In this document: in pieces, positions 7,677 to 16,957 of the stretch
Position numbering within the stretch: the first letter of the stretch is position 1
How the letters are laid out: every line of letters starts with the position of its first letter
Origin: Niabella beijingensis
GTDB lineage: Bacteria > Bacteroidota > Bacteroidia > Chitinophagales > Chitinophagaceae
Length of the DNA stretch: 64,000 nucleotides
Direction of reading: 5' to 3'
Assembly: GCF_020034665.1 (NCBI RefSeq)
Contig: NZ_JAIQDI010000002.1
Location: 2,170,001 to 2,234,000 of the forward strand
The notes under the pieces: model-generated
Seen by the model: the letters and a program-made list of their open reading frames with translations, nothing else
Databases searched by the model: none
What the model was told of the DNA's origin: nothing
Translations under genes and position numbers: made by a program

Positions 7677-10103
7677 ATGATAATATCCTATAAATGGCTG
7701 AGTGACTACCTCCCGGTTACCGTAAGTGTGGAACGATTGAGCCAGATTTTAACTTCTATCGGACTCGAAGTGGAAGCCGTTCATGAATATGAAGAATTAA
7801 AAGGCGGTCTGAAAGGCCTGGTGGTAGGCGAAGTACTGGAAACCCATCCGCATCCGAACGCTGATAAACTGAAACTGACAAAAGTTACGGTTGGCGGGGA
7901 CATCCCTCTTAACATTGTATGTGGCGCTCCCAATGTAGCCGCAGGACAAAAGGTGATTGTGGCACCCGTGGGCGCTACCATTTACCCGCTAAATAATGCA
8001 CCGGTAACCATGAAGCTGGCCAAGATCCGCGGAGAGGAAAGTCAGGGTATGATCTGTGCGGAAGACGAGATCGGCCTGGGCGCTTCACATGACGGCATCC
8101 TGGTGCTGCCGGACAATGTTAAACCCGGAACTCCGGCTTCTGAATATTTTCAGAGTTATTCGGATATGATCTTTGAGATCGGCCTTACCCCTAACCGAAT
8201 GGACGCAATGAGCCATTGGGGCGTGGCACGCGACGTATGCGCCTATCTTTCCCATCATGATAAAAAATCGGTACGGCCCAAACTTCCTGAGACCGGCAGC
8301 TTTAAGGCACCTAAAGGCAAGGCCCCGCTAAAGGTTACAGTCGAAAATAAAATAGCCTGCCCCCGTTACAGCGGCATTTGTATCGATGGTATAAAAGTGG
8401 GCCAATCACCCAAATGGCTGCAGCATGTATTAAAAGCTATTGGATTGAGACCCATAAACAATATAGTAGATATTACCAATTTCATACAACATGAAACGGG
8501 GCAACCCCTGCATGCGTTTGATGCGGATAAAATACGGGGCAACCAGGTGATCGTCAAAAACCTCCCGGAAGGCACTACCTTTATCACCCTTGATGAAAAA
8601 GAACGGAAGTTAAGTGCTGAGGACCTTATGATCTGTGACGCAGAAGGCGGAATGTGTATCGGCGGTGTTTTCGGCGGACTGGAAAGCGGCGTAACGGATC
8701 AAACGGCCCGCATTTTCCTGGAAAGTGCCTGTTTTGATCCGGTAACCATCCGCAAGACCTCTTTCCGGCACGGGCTAAGGACTGATGCCGCCACCCGCTT
8801 TGAAAAAGGCACGGACATTTCAGCAACGGTAAATGTATTGAAGCGCGCTACCGGTCTGATCCTTGAGATCTGCGGCGGAAGCATTGCCTCTGATATTTAT
8901 GATCTTTACCCGGATCCCCAGCCCCGGAAAGAGATCGCCCTGAAATATCATTACCTTAAAAAATTAAGCGGCAAGAACTATCACCCGGATGCGATCAAAT
9001 CCATTTTGCAATCACTGGGTTTTGAAGTGGAAAAAGACACGATCGATGCCCTGCTGATCTCTGTGCCCTATCATAAGCCGGACATCCGGTTGCAGGCCGA
9101 CCTGGTGGAAGAGATCCTGCGGATCGACGGGCTGGACAACGTGGAGATCCCAACATCGATAAAAATAACACCTTCTGTAGATGAAAATATTGAAAGCGAA
9201 TCTATTAAAGAAAAAATAGTTTCGCAATTAATCGGATCCGGTCACCAGGAGATCCTTACCAACTCCATCACCAACAATGCCTATTATTCTGAACAGGAGC
9301 TGACCGGTGTGGTGAAGATGAAGAACAGCCTTAGCGCTGAATTGAACATCATGCGGCCAGACATGCTGGAAACCGGGCTGGAGATCATTCTGCGGAATCT
9401 AAACCGGAAGAACGAAAATTTAAGATTATTTGAGTTTGGTAAAACGTACATTATCAACAAAAAAGGAAATTTTGAAGAACCGGAGCATCTCTGTATTTAT
9501 TTATCCGGCAATCAGCAGGCGGCCGGCTGGAAACAACCGGGTGTCAAATACGATTTCTTTGCATTGAAAGGTATTGTGGAAAAAATATTGCAGGTATGCG
9601 GTATTTCCGGAGTGCAATATGATGAGCTGGAAACACCGAATTTTCAATATGGACTGGAGCTCAAATCCGGTCCGGCGGGGCTGGGAAAGATCGGCGCCGT
9701 GCACCGGGATCTGCTGGACCGGTTCTACATCAAACAACCCGTATTCTATGCTGATCTGGATTGGAATGCCCTTTTAAAGCTGGCCTTAAAACACAAGACC
9801 CAGTTTTCCCCTATCCCAAGGTTCCCCGGTGTGCAGCGGGATATTGCCATGATCGCTCCGCAGGAGCTGCCTTACCGGTCGGTGGAGGCAGTGATCCGGA
9901 AATTAAATCTCAAAAAATTACAATCTGTTCAGCTTTTTGACGTTTTTGTAAGTGACAAACTGGGCGCCGGTAAAAAATCGCTGGCCATTAATTTTACCTT
10001 CCTGGATGAGGAAAAAACATTGACCGATGTAGAGATCGATGGCTGGATGAAGAAGATCATGCAAAGTTTGGAGAGAGATTTGCAGGTAGAAATCCGGAAA
10101 TAA
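7677..10103 (+). CDS. pheT: phenylalanine-tRNA ligase beta subunit
   Basis: Beta chain of the alpha2-beta2 enzyme that charges tRNA-Phe; pheS is not in the window. The 808-aa length is typical. Domains in order: N-terminal B1 region; EMAP/OB tRNA-binding domain (about 42-155, with HPNADKLKLTKV); B3/B4 editing domain (about 215-390, including RPINNIVDITNFI and GQPLHAFD); B5 (about 405-480); catalytic-like module (about 490-690); ferredoxin-fold anticodon-binding domain (about 714-808, from FPGVQRDIAM). The ATG at 7677 gives the expected MIISYKWLSDYL start. A weak -7-like TATATTCG lies at 7638-7645. It is the first gene of a probable operon with the coiled-coil gene and zapA. Confidence 0.96.
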   Translation: MIISYKWLSDYLPVTVSVERLSQILTSIGLEVEAVHEYEELKGGLKGLVVGEVLETHPHPNADKLKLTKVTVGGDIPLNIVCGAPNVAAGQKVIVAPVGATIYPLNNAPVTMKLAKIRGEESQGMICAEDEIGLGASHDGILVLPDNVKPGTPASEYFQSYSDMIFEIGLTPNRMDAMSHWGVARDVCAYLSHHDKKSVRPKLPETGSFKAPKGKAPLKVTVENKIACPRYSGICIDGIKVGQSPKWLQHVLKAIGLRPINNIVDITNFIQHETGQPLHAFDADKIRGNQVIVKNLPEGTTFITLDEKERKLSAEDLMICDAEGGMCIGGVFGGLESGVTDQTARIFLESACFDPVTIRKTSFRHGLRTDAATRFEKGTDISATVNVLKRATGLILEICGGSIASDIYDLYPDPQPRKEIALKYHYLKKLSGKNYHPDAIKSILQSLGFEVEKDTIDALLISVPYHKPDIRLQADLVEEILRIDGLDNVEIPTSIKITPSVDENIESESIKEKIVSQLIGSGHQEILTNSITNNAYYSEQELTGVVKMKNSLSAELNIMRPDMLETGLEIILRNLNRKNENLRLFEFGKTYIINKKGNFEEPEHLCIYLSGNQQAAGWKQPGVKYDFFALKGIVEKILQVCGISGVQYDELETPNFQYGLELKSGPAGLGKIGAVHRDLLDRFYIKQPVFYADLDWNALLKLALKHKTQFSPIPRFPGVQRDIAMIAPQELPYRSVEAVIRKLNLKKLQSVQLFDVFVSDKLGAGKKSLAINFTFLDEEKTLTDVEIDGWMKKIMQSLERDLQVEIRK

Positions 10104-10133
10104 TCCGTAATCGATAACCTATAAATTTTATTG

Positions 10134-10424
10134 ATGAGTCAGGCGATAGAAGAAAAAATCAGGCTGATACAGGAAAAGCTGATCCAGCTGAGCCGGAAAA
10201 ATGCAGCCATAGAAAAAGAGAATATGGCCCTGAAACAGGACCTGGAAGAAGCCCGTGCCGCTGCAGCCAGTGCGGTCTCCAACATGGAAGCCGCGCAGCA
10301 ACAGCTCGATATTGCCCGTTACGGGAACACTTCCATGAGTACGGAAGAGCGGAAAGCCTTTGAAAAACGGGTCAATGGCTACCTCCGCGAAATAGACCGG
10401 TGTATTGCATTGCTGAGTGTTTAA
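10134..10424 (+). CDS. small coiled-coil protein between pheT and zapA
   Basis: A 96-aa soluble protein predicted to be almost entirely a coiled coil (SQAIEEKIRLIQEKLIQL..., then KENMALKQDLEEARA), ending in a helix with charged residues around RVNGYLREIDRCIALL. I take the ATG at 10134 as the start; the frame also has a TTG one codon earlier. The stop is 15 bp before zapA and the gene follows pheT by 30 bp, so all three are probably co-transcribed. Small coiled-coil proteins next to zapA suggest a link to Z-ring assembly, in the way of ZapB, but that is inference from position and shape; no family motif is visible. Confidence 0.75.
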   Translation: MSQAIEEKIRLIQEKLIQLSRKNAAIEKENMALKQDLEEARAAAASAVSNMEAAQQQLDIARYGNTSMSTEERKAFEKRVNGYLREIDRCIALLSV

Positions 10425-10439
10425 CCTAAAAGTACAATC

Positions 10440-10739
10440 ATGTCACAGGAAGAAAATCTGATCCCCGCTAATATTATGATCGCCGACCGGCACTTCCGCA
10501 TCCGGGTGGAGCCTGCCGATGAAGAGACGGTCCGTCATTCTATCAAGATCATCAATGATAAAGTGATGGAATTTAAAAAGACATTCCCCGGAAAAGACAT
10601 GCAGGATTATGTATCCATGGTGCTGATCTGGTTTGCCACGGAATTCAAGGCCGAAGCGGCCTCCTCTATGGATTCCGATGTGATCATGGATAAACTGAAC
10701 CAGCTCGAAGCGATCCTCGACAGCGAGCTGCAGGGGTAA
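10440..10739 (+). CDS. zapA: cell division protein ZapA
   Basis: Small FtsZ-binding protein that bundles protofilaments and stabilises the Z-ring. At 99 aa it has the usual ZapA length and layout: an N-terminal beta-rich head (IPANIMIADRHFRIRVEPADEETVRHSIKIINDKV), then an alpha-helical tail (QDYVSMVLIWFATEFKAEA..., ending DKLNQLEAILDSEL) that forms the coiled-coil dimer. The ADRHFRIRV and EETVRxxIKIINDKV pattern is characteristic. Last gene of the pheT operon. Confidence 0.88.
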   Translation: MSQEENLIPANIMIADRHFRIRVEPADEETVRHSIKIINDKVMEFKKTFPGKDMQDYVSMVLIWFATEFKAEAASSMDSDVIMDKLNQLEAILDSELQG

Positions 10740-11072
10740 TTCATTGCAGAAGGCTGGTAGAGACTCGAAAATTGAGAGTTGAGAGTTGAGACGAACGACA
10801 GAAACGCGTCAGAAGACTGCTACTGTATTGTGCAGCTTTCTTCACCCGCCGGGTCCGGATTGCTCAATTGTACCCGGCAACTGAACTCTTAATTCTCATA
10901 TCTCAACTCTTATATCGCACTTAATCCTGAAATCTCAGCCGATAATTCACAGCATCCGAAAACGTTTTAGCAAAATATGGTGCTTACCGGTGCTTTATTC
11001 AGCATTGTTGAGTAAATTTAAATGCTCGGGGCAGCATTTGCTGTTCATTTCTCTATTTATAAACAAAGCCAT
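10740..11072 (+). other. intergenic region after zapA with long quasi-palindromic low-complexity arms
   Basis: No gene seen. The left part carries repeated GAGTTGAGA words (about 10772-10795) and the right part their complement TCTCAACTC (about 10900-10912). An inner perfect stem GCCGGGT (10848-10854) / ACCCGGC (10872-10878) lies between them. The whole could fold as one long interrupted hairpin. In several phyla the 6S RNA gene follows zapA, so a non-coding RNA is possible, but I recognise no 6S-specific sequence. The 5' part of the next gene's leader occupies the last 100 bases. Confidence 0.3.
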
Positions 11073-12431
11073 ATGTCCAATTCAAGAAGAACCTTTATCC
11101 GCCAGGCCGCATTGGCCACTACCGGTACATACCTGGCCTCCATGGGATGGTCTGCAAAAAGCTACGGTAACATCCTTGGTGCGAACGACCGGGTACGTGT
11201 AGGAATCGTAGGATTCTCCGACCGGTTCCGCAGTTCCCTCTTCCCTTCTTTTTTAAATCATTACAAGAAACTGAACTTCGATATTACCGGAGTATCCGAT
11301 CTGTGGAGTTACCGCCGTAACCTCGGTACTGAATTCCTGCAGGAGAAACTGGGGCATCCTGTAAAAGGATACCGCAATAATGAGGAGCTGTATTCCGCCA
11401 AAGATGTGGATGCGGTTATCATCAGCACGGCCGACTTCCAGCATGCGCTCTGCGCCATTGAAGCGGTAAGTGCCCGCTGCGACGCTTACGTGGAAAAGCC
11501 TTTTGCTGAAACCATGGAAGACAACCGGGCAGCATTAAAAGCGATCAACGCATCAAAACAGATCATTCAGATCGGTTCCCAACGCCGCAGCGGTACCAAT
11601 TACAAGGCCGCTGAGGAATTTATACGGTCGGGAAAATTCGGGGATATCAACATGGTGGAGCTCACCTGGAATGTGAACCAGCCCGGGCGCTGGCGCCGGC
11701 CGGAACTGGTTGCCAAATTAAAACAGGAAGATACGGACTGGAAGCGGTTCCTGATGAACCGCCCTTATGAAGACTGGGATCCCCGCAAATACCTGGAGTA
11801 TCGCCTGTTCTGGCCTTATTCCTCCGGTGCCTTCGGTCAGTGGATGAGTCACCAGATCGACACCGTGCACTGGTTCAGCGGACTGAAGCATCCCCGCAGT
11901 GTAACCGCCAACGGCGGCATTTATCAATGGAAGGATGGCCGCCGGAACTGGGACACCACTACAGCAGTGTTTGATTATGGTCCGGAAGAGGATCCTTCAA
12001 AAGGATTCCAGGTAGTATTTATGTCGCGCATGACCAACGGCGATGAACGGCCGGCAGAAGTTTACTACTCCAACGGCGGTGAGCTAAACCTGATCACCAA
12101 TAAGGTTTCGCCCAGGGGCGGACTGGAAGAAAAATTTGCCCAACCCATGGGCATGAAGGCCAACCTGTTGCCGGAATTTTCACTGACCGAAAAGGCAGAA
12201 AAAGTGGAAACATCGGCCAACACCGGTGCCGATCCGCTTACCAGCAGTCATATGCTCAACTGGATGGAATGCGTACGCAGCCGCAAGCAGACGCATGCAC
12301 CTGCCGAAGCGGGTTATATGCATTCGGTGGCCAATATCATGGCCACGGCAGCAGCCCGTACAGGCATGAAGGCTACTTTTGATGCCAGTACCCAGGAAGT
12401 AATGGCAGGTGGAAAAGTGTTTAAATATTAA
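11073..12431 (+). CDS. Tat-exported Gfo/Idh/MocA family oxidoreductase
   Basis: NAD(P)-dependent sugar or cyclitol dehydrogenase family. I choose the ATG at 11073 (452 aa) because it places a twin-arginine signal at the very N-terminus (NSRRTFIRQAALATTG, then AxA-like region); the frame is open further upstream to 11022. The Rossmann domain starts near 40 with VRVGIVGFSDR, has DVDAVIISTADFQHA (111-125) and the diagnostic EKP at 141-143. The C-terminal half is the beta-sheet substrate domain (about 170-430). Tat export means the protein folds with its cofactor before crossing into the periplasm, common for this family in Bacteroidota. No partner genes are adjacent, so the substrate is unknown. 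A perfect terminator follows at 12451. Confidence 0.88.
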   Translation: MSNSRRTFIRQAALATTGTYLASMGWSAKSYGNILGANDRVRVGIVGFSDRFRSSLFPSFLNHYKKLNFDITGVSDLWSYRRNLGTEFLQEKLGHPVKGYRNNEELYSAKDVDAVIISTADFQHALCAIEAVSARCDAYVEKPFAETMEDNRAALKAINASKQIIQIGSQRRSGTNYKAAEEFIRSGKFGDINMVELTWNVNQPGRWRRPELVAKLKQEDTDWKRFLMNRPYEDWDPRKYLEYRLFWPYSSGAFGQWMSHQIDTVHWFSGLKHPRSVTANGGIYQWKDGRRNWDTTTAVFDYGPEEDPSKGFQVVFMSRMTNGDERPAEVYYSNGGELNLITNKVSPRGGLEEKFAQPMGMKANLLPEFSLTEKAEKVETSANTGADPLTSSHMLNWMECVRSRKQTHAPAEAGYMHSVANIMATAAARTGMKATFDASTQEVMAGGKVFKY

Positions 12432-12450
12432 GTAAGCAGGAACATATATA

Positions 12451-12482
12451 AAAAGCGGGAAGACAATGTGCTTCCCGCTTTT
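12451..12482. terminator. bidirectional intrinsic terminator
   Basis: Perfect 12-bp stem AAAAGCGGGAAG (12451-12462) / CTTCCCGCTTTT (12471-12482) with an 8-base loop. A-run and T-run on the two sides let it serve both convergent genes, the oxidoreductase and the MgtC-like gene. Confidence 0.9.
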
Positions 12483-12502
12483 ATTATTTCAGTGCCGTGC
12501 TT

Positions 12503-13153
12503 CTATAATTCAAAACTTTCGATCCGGTGCTCACTTACCAGGTAGGCTTCCAGCTGTGCCAGCTTTTTTGTGGGGATCATCAGGTTCAGGGATACGACCA
12601 TTTTTTCGGGGAAGGATTCCAGTTTTACCTGCTCCAGCCGGGAGATATAGGGTTTCAGCTGCCGTATGATCTCATCTTTGATCGCCGTATTATTGTGCAG
12701 CAACACGATCCGGAGAGTACGGCTTGTTTTCCCGGAGAAAAGGGCCAGGTTCAGGTACCGGCCGGTATATACGATCAGCAGACAGGTGCCTAAAAAGATC
12801 GCTGCGAGATAGATCTTCCCAAACCCGATCGACATCCCTACCGCAGCCGCCATCCAGATCACACTGGCCGTGGTAAGACCGGAAACATTGATCCCATCTT
12901 TAAAGATCACCCCTGCACCCAGGAAACCGATCCCGCTGACGACATAAGAAGCAATACGGGCACCATCTGCATAGGGCCCGGTGATCTTAAGCGACAGAAT
13001 GGAAAATAAGGCGGATCCCAGACAAATGACAGAGATCGTTTTCAGCCCCGCGGCCTTGTCCTTCAACTCCCGTTCAAGTCCAAGGATAAGTCCTGCCAGC
13101 AATGCCAGCAGGGCCTTGTACAGATCGGTCATTTCAAAAACATCCGTCATCAT
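12503..13153 (-). CDS. MgtC/SapB family inner-membrane protein
   Basis: The 216-aa protein has the MgtC-type N-terminal membrane domain (five predicted helices, about 8-140) with the signatures GLILGLERELKDKAAGLKT and SGIGFLGAGVIFKDG followed by GLTTASVIWMAAAVGM. The C-terminal approximately 75 residues form a soluble ACT-like domain with TLRIVLLHNN and the ending HRIESFEL. MgtC proteins influence Mg2+ homeostasis, membrane potential and, in pathogens, inhibit the F-ATPase; the role in Bacteroidota is not established. Two adjacent ATG codons (13153 and 13150) are possible starts. It is separated from parC by about 40 bp on the same strand, so it may be read through from that operon. There is no visible Mg-responsive leader. 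Confidence 0.85.
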   Translation of the reverse strand: MMTDVFEMTDLYKALLALLAGLILGLERELKDKAAGLKTISVICLGSALFSILSLKITGPYADGARIASYVVSGIGFLGAGVIFKDGINVSGLTTASVIWMAAAVGMSIGFGKIYLAAIFLGTCLLIVYTGRYLNLALFSGKTSRTLRIVLLHNNTAIKDEIIRQLKPYISRLEQVKLESFPEKMVVSLNLMIPTKKLAQLEAYLVSEHRIESFEL

Positions 13154-13194
13154 GCGCTTATTACACCCGGATGGGCAATGATTTTGTCACTAAG

Positions 13195-15717
13195 TTAGAA
13201 CAATTCCTGCTGATTGGTTGGTTTCTCGTTCTCCACCCATTCCATTACCACCGATTTGTTATAGTCGGTCAGCTTTGCTCCCACTGCCTTCCAGCCCATT
13301 ACATCGGTCATTTTTGCCAGCTTGAACTTCGCGCTCCGGATCTGGCTTCCCTTACCGCTTTGCACCATCAGTACCGGTTCCGGCATGGTGGTAGCACACT
13401 CCAGGTAGTTGCCGTCTCCTTCTTTTATAAACAGGAATTTATTCTTCAATGTGGACGTTTCGATCTTAAAGCGCTTTACATTAAACTGCAATTGCTTTTT
13501 ATCGACATAAACCGCCGTAATGATCTTTTCCGGATCAAACCGCTCGATCAGCAACACTTTATCCGCATCAAACTTCTGCGTCATCTCCTGGTCGGTTATT
13601 TCATAATAGCCATCCGTATAAAGCACCAGGATGCGGTCATCCGGCTCAAACATACCCAGGTACTGGCCTTTTTCCTCTGCACTCAACCGGCCGAACTTAT
13701 CGTCGAACCATAGTTTCCGCCCGCTCAGCGTGGCCCTGCCCGCCTCTTTGAATTTTACTGATTTGATGGGATATTTGGTTACCTGGTTTCCCATGCTGCT
13801 GCGTCCCTTGATGGCCAGTTCCTCAAAATAAAAATCCAGTTCTTTGATCCGCGCGCTGGAGCTCGGACTCAGTGTGATCTTTACCACTTCCGCTTCCCCG
13901 TTGGGATTTACGGTAAAGTAATGCACTTTGCTTTTATCATCCCCCTTGGTAAGATCATATACTTTATCGCGCGTGATACCGGTTACATTAAAACGCTTGG
14001 CATAGCTCATTCCGGTTTTACCATCCACATACACCATATTATAGGTGGTACGCTCATCATTCTTCAAAAAGACCGCAGCATGCAGGATATCCTTACCCAC
14101 AAAGGTTTTGTCGGATACCTTGATCACCTTCATGATGCCCCGTTTTGTAAACACAATGATATCATCCAGGTCGGAGCATTCGAACAGGAACTCATCCTTC
14201 TTCAGTCCGGTTCCGATAAAGCCGCCGGAACGGTCCATGTATAATTTGGCATTCGCGATCACTACATTCCGGGCCTCGATCACTTCAAATTGTCTGATCT
14301 CGGTTTTACGTTCGCGTCCCTTACCGAACTTGGTCAGCAGGTTCTCAAAATAAGTCACTGCAAAGTCTACCAGGTGTGCCAGGTCGTGCTTCACCTGTTT
14401 GATCTCCGCTTCCAGGCCCTTAATCTGTGCGATCAGTTCATCAATATCCAGACGATAGATCCGGCGCACCGGTTTTTCGGTCAGCTTAAGGATATCCTCA
14501 CGGGTAACATCCCGTTTCAATAACTTTTTAAACGGAACAAATGCCTTGTCGATCGCTGCAATAACTTTTTCCCAGGTCTCGTGTTTCTTCTCCAGCTCCT
14601 TATAGATCTTTTCTTCAAAGAAGATCTTCTCCAGGGACGTATAATGCCATTTCTCATTGAGTTCACCCAGCCGGATCTCCAGTTCTTTTTGCAGCAGGTC
14701 CTTGGTATTGTCTGCCGAGATCTTCAGCAGATCCGGCACCGAAAGGAACTGCGGCCGTTTATCCACGATCACACAGGCGTTGGGGGAAATAGAAATTTCG
14801 CAGGAGGTAAATTTATACAAAGCATCCATGGTGATGTCCGGGGAAATGCCCGGTGCCAGGTCTACCTGCACTTCTACATTTGCAGCCGTGTTATCCGTAA
14901 CTTTTTTGATCTTGATCTTTCCCTGGTCGTTGGCCTTTACGATCGACTCGATCAGCTGATCGGTGGTAACGCCGTAAGGAACGCTTTTGATCAGCAGTGT
15001 TTTTTTATCCAGCTCTTCAATATGCGCGCGTACTTTTACCTTGCCACCCCTTTTTCCGTTGTTGTAGTCCGCCACATCAATCATTCCGCCTGTCTGAAAA
15101 TCGGGATACAATTCAAATTTCTTTCCCCGCAGGTACCTGATGGATGCATCGATCAGTTCGACAAAATTGTGGGGCAGGATCTTTGTTGATAATCCCACGG
15201 CGATCCCTTCAGCTCCCTGGGCCAGCAGCAAGGGAAACTTCATCGGCAGTGCGATGGGTTCGTTGTTCCTTCCATCATAGCTCAGCTGCCAGTCGGTTGT
15301 TTTGGCGTTAAACGCCACTTCCAGCGCAAATTTGCTCAGGCGGGCCTCGATATACCTTGATGCTGCGGCATCATCCCCCGTCTCGATATTTCCCCAGTTA
15401 CCCTGGGTATCGATCAGGAGATCCTTTTGCCCAAGGTTTACCAGGGCATCCCGGATACTCATATCCCCGTGCGGGTGATAGGACATGGTTTGTCCTACAA
15501 TATTGGCTACTTTATGAAGGCGACCGTCATCCATTTGCTTCATGGAATGCAGGATCCGCCGCTGTACGGGCTTTAATCCGTCTTCAATGGCAGGCACCGC
15601 CCGCTCTAAAATCACATAGGAAGCATAGTCCAGGAACCAGGTCTTAAATTGGCCCTGCAATCCGGTCACTTCGTTTTCTTCCAGTTCTCCTTCTTGTGTT
15701 GTTCTATCGTCTTTCAT
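13195..15717 (-). CDS. parC: DNA topoisomerase IV subunit A
   Basis: ATP-dependent type IIA topoisomerase subunit that breaks and rejoins DNA to decatenate chromosomes, with ParE. With the ATG at 15717 it has 840 aa (a TTG lies five codons upstream). The breakage-reunion domain carries DGLKPVQRRIL and the active-site Tyr at about 122 in AASRYIEARL. A coiled-coil arm spans about 360-460 and the C-terminal beta-pinwheel starts near 500. I see no QRRGGKG GyrA-box in the pinwheel, so this is the ParC-type paralogue rather than gyrase. The quinolone-determining motif is HPHGDMSIRD: the position of the drug-contacting Ser (GyrA Ser83) is Met, while the acidic residue four places on is kept. The start overlaps the end of the DUF4260 gene by 14 bases. 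Confidence 0.88.
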   Translation of the reverse strand: MKDDRTTQEGELEENEVTGLQGQFKTWFLDYASYVILERAVPAIEDGLKPVQRRILHSMKQMDDGRLHKVANIVGQTMSYHPHGDMSIRDALVNLGQKDLLIDTQGNWGNIETGDDAAASRYIEARLSKFALEVAFNAKTTDWQLSYDGRNNEPIALPMKFPLLLAQGAEGIAVGLSTKILPHNFVELIDASIRYLRGKKFELYPDFQTGGMIDVADYNNGKRGGKVKVRAHIEELDKKTLLIKSVPYGVTTDQLIESIVKANDQGKIKIKKVTDNTAANVEVQVDLAPGISPDITMDALYKFTSCEISISPNACVIVDKRPQFLSVPDLLKISADNTKDLLQKELEIRLGELNEKWHYTSLEKIFFEEKIYKELEKKHETWEKVIAAIDKAFVPFKKLLKRDVTREDILKLTEKPVRRIYRLDIDELIAQIKGLEAEIKQVKHDLAHLVDFAVTYFENLLTKFGKGRERKTEIRQFEVIEARNVVIANAKLYMDRSGGFIGTGLKKDEFLFECSDLDDIIVFTKRGIMKVIKVSDKTFVGKDILHAAVFLKNDERTTYNMVYVDGKTGMSYAKRFNVTGITRDKVYDLTKGDDKSKVHYFTVNPNGEAEVVKITLSPSSSARIKELDFYFEELAIKGRSSMGNQVTKYPIKSVKFKEAGRATLSGRKLWFDDKFGRLSAEEKGQYLGMFEPDDRILVLYTDGYYEITDQEMTQKFDADKVLLIERFDPEKIITAVYVDKKQLQFNVKRFKIETSTLKNKFLFIKEGDGNYLECATTMPEPVLMVQSGKGSQIRSAKFKLAKMTDVMGWKAVGAKLTDYNKSVVMEWVENEKPTNQQELF

Positions 15718-16072
15718 TGTTGTTCTTTCCAATAATTCCTAAATGCGTGTATTTAAATCCTTGTTTCAATTTTAGCCCGTATCCCAGGGCCCGGTCCAGT
15801 GCCGCATGACCAAATAGTATGACCCCGGTAAGCAGCAATACCTGGTTTGCCAGCAGGATTCCGGCAAGATAAAACAAAATAGCAACTGTGCGGTGGTGAA
15901 AAAAATTATAAACTGCAGCACCGGTTTTGTTACCGGCCAGATACCCCAGCATACTGATATCCGGTCCGAAAAGCAGCAATACATAAGCCCACCAGGGTGC
16001 ATGATAACCATAAAGGCCGGCAATCGCCAGCAGCAGCATGCCGCATTCTTCCAGGGTAAGGAGCGCTTTCAT
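15704..16072 (-). CDS. DUF4260 family small membrane protein
   Basis: A 122-aa hydrophobic protein with about four membrane helices. The block GPDISMLGYLAGNKTGAAVYNFFHHR (around 36-61) is characteristic of DUF4260, as is the following GHAALDRALGYGLK. Function unknown. Its 3' end overlaps the parC start by 14 bases and it begins 9 bp after the DUF1835 stop, so the three genes appear to form one minus-strand operon with likely translational coupling to parC. The pairing with parC may be incidental. Confidence 0.8.
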   Translation of the reverse strand: MKALLTLEECGMLLLAIAGLYGYHAPWWAYVLLLFGPDISMLGYLAGNKTGAAVYNFFHHRTVAILFYLAGILLANQVLLLTGVILFGHAALDRALGYGLKLKQGFKYTHLGIIGKNNNERR

Positions 16073-16081
16073 TGTATGGGT

Positions 16082-16927
16082 TTAAAGTTCTGCCTCCGGT
16101 ACCTCCTGCGGCTCGTTTCTGCCGGCCAGGCGTACATCAAAACTTTTCCAGTCCTTGTCAACAGCACCTTCCGCGCTGACCTTTCCGGCCTGTATCAGTT
16201 CCTTTAACCGCCACATGATAAAGAGATCGCCTGTTTTGATCTTCATCCGGTTCAGGGTGTTCGACAATACACGTGTTGCCTTCTGCCATTCCCCGGTAAT
16301 ATTTTTTAAGATCTCCTCATCATAGAACGAGACATCCCTTCCGGCGATCTTCTTTCCGCCTTCCAGTATCCGTACCACCGCATTCTCCTGTACCAGCTTG
16401 TTCCATTCATCCGGGTCGATCTCAAATTCGCTGAGGGTAACGGGTCGTGCCAGTTTCCGGGCCTTCAGGAATTCCGATGGCCGGATCTCCCATAACCAGG
16501 AAGGATAAAAGATCTGGCCTTTTTCATTAATAAACGGAAGATTGTTCAGGTACAGTACCATAATACGCCCCTGAAATTCCTTCAGCTGCGGCACCAGCCA
16601 GTAATAGCCGGTTACATCATGCTGGTTCTGTCCCATCCATATCCATACAACCTCTTCCGGATCGGCTGTGAGCTGCGCTTTTATGGCGGCTACGGTTTTA
16701 CGGTCATCAAAATCGCCGCCTGCTTCCATTTGATAGGGAGATCCTTCGGATAAGGTCTGCCACCAGTTAAGGCGTTCCTGCCAGCCTTCGGCTGTATCCA
16801 GCGCAGCCAGCGGCCCTACAGCAAAATCATCCCTGATCTGGATCACGGACCCCTGCAACGACGGATCCAGTGCTGTCACTTCCTGCATCAGTTCCACTTC
16901 TACCTGGTTAAATACGATATGAATCAT
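16082..16927 (-). CDS. DUF1835 domain-containing protein
   Basis: A 281-aa cytoplasmic protein. The N-terminal half matches DUF1835 by the start MIHIVFNQVEVELM and the motif IQIRDDFAVGPLA (about 29-41), followed by VVWIWMGQNQHDVTGYYWLVPQLK. The C-terminal part (about 170-270) fits the DUF3658-like region often fused to it. The last 15 residues are acidic (EPQEVPEAEL). No catalytic motif is recognised; the DUF1835 fold has been compared with Rossmann-like domains but the activity is unknown. First gene of the run leading to DUF4260 and parC; a TAGATTTG box lies 22 bases upstream. Confidence 0.8.
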   Translation of the reverse strand: MIHIVFNQVEVELMQEVTALDPSLQGSVIQIRDDFAVGPLAALDTAEGWQERLNWWQTLSEGSPYQMEAGGDFDDRKTVAAIKAQLTADPEEVVWIWMGQNQHDVTGYYWLVPQLKEFQGRIMVLYLNNLPFINEKGQIFYPSWLWEIRPSEFLKARKLARPVTLSEFEIDPDEWNKLVQENAVVRILEGGKKIAGRDVSFYDEEILKNITGEWQKATRVLSNTLNRMKIKTGDLFIMWRLKELIQAGKVSAEGAVDKDWKSFDVRLAGRNEPQEVPEAEL

Positions 16928-16949
16928 TTTTTGCTATTTATAATGGCCG

Positions 16950-16957
16950 CAAATCTA
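16950..16957 (-). promoter_or_regulatory. -7 promoter box of the DUF1835-DUF4260-parC run
   Basis: Reads TAGATTTG on the minus strand, an exact TAnnTTTG match 22 bases before the ATG at 16927. It begins where the T-run of the dnaJ terminator ends, so the new transcript starts right after the previous one stops. No clear -33 element. Confidence 0.45.
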
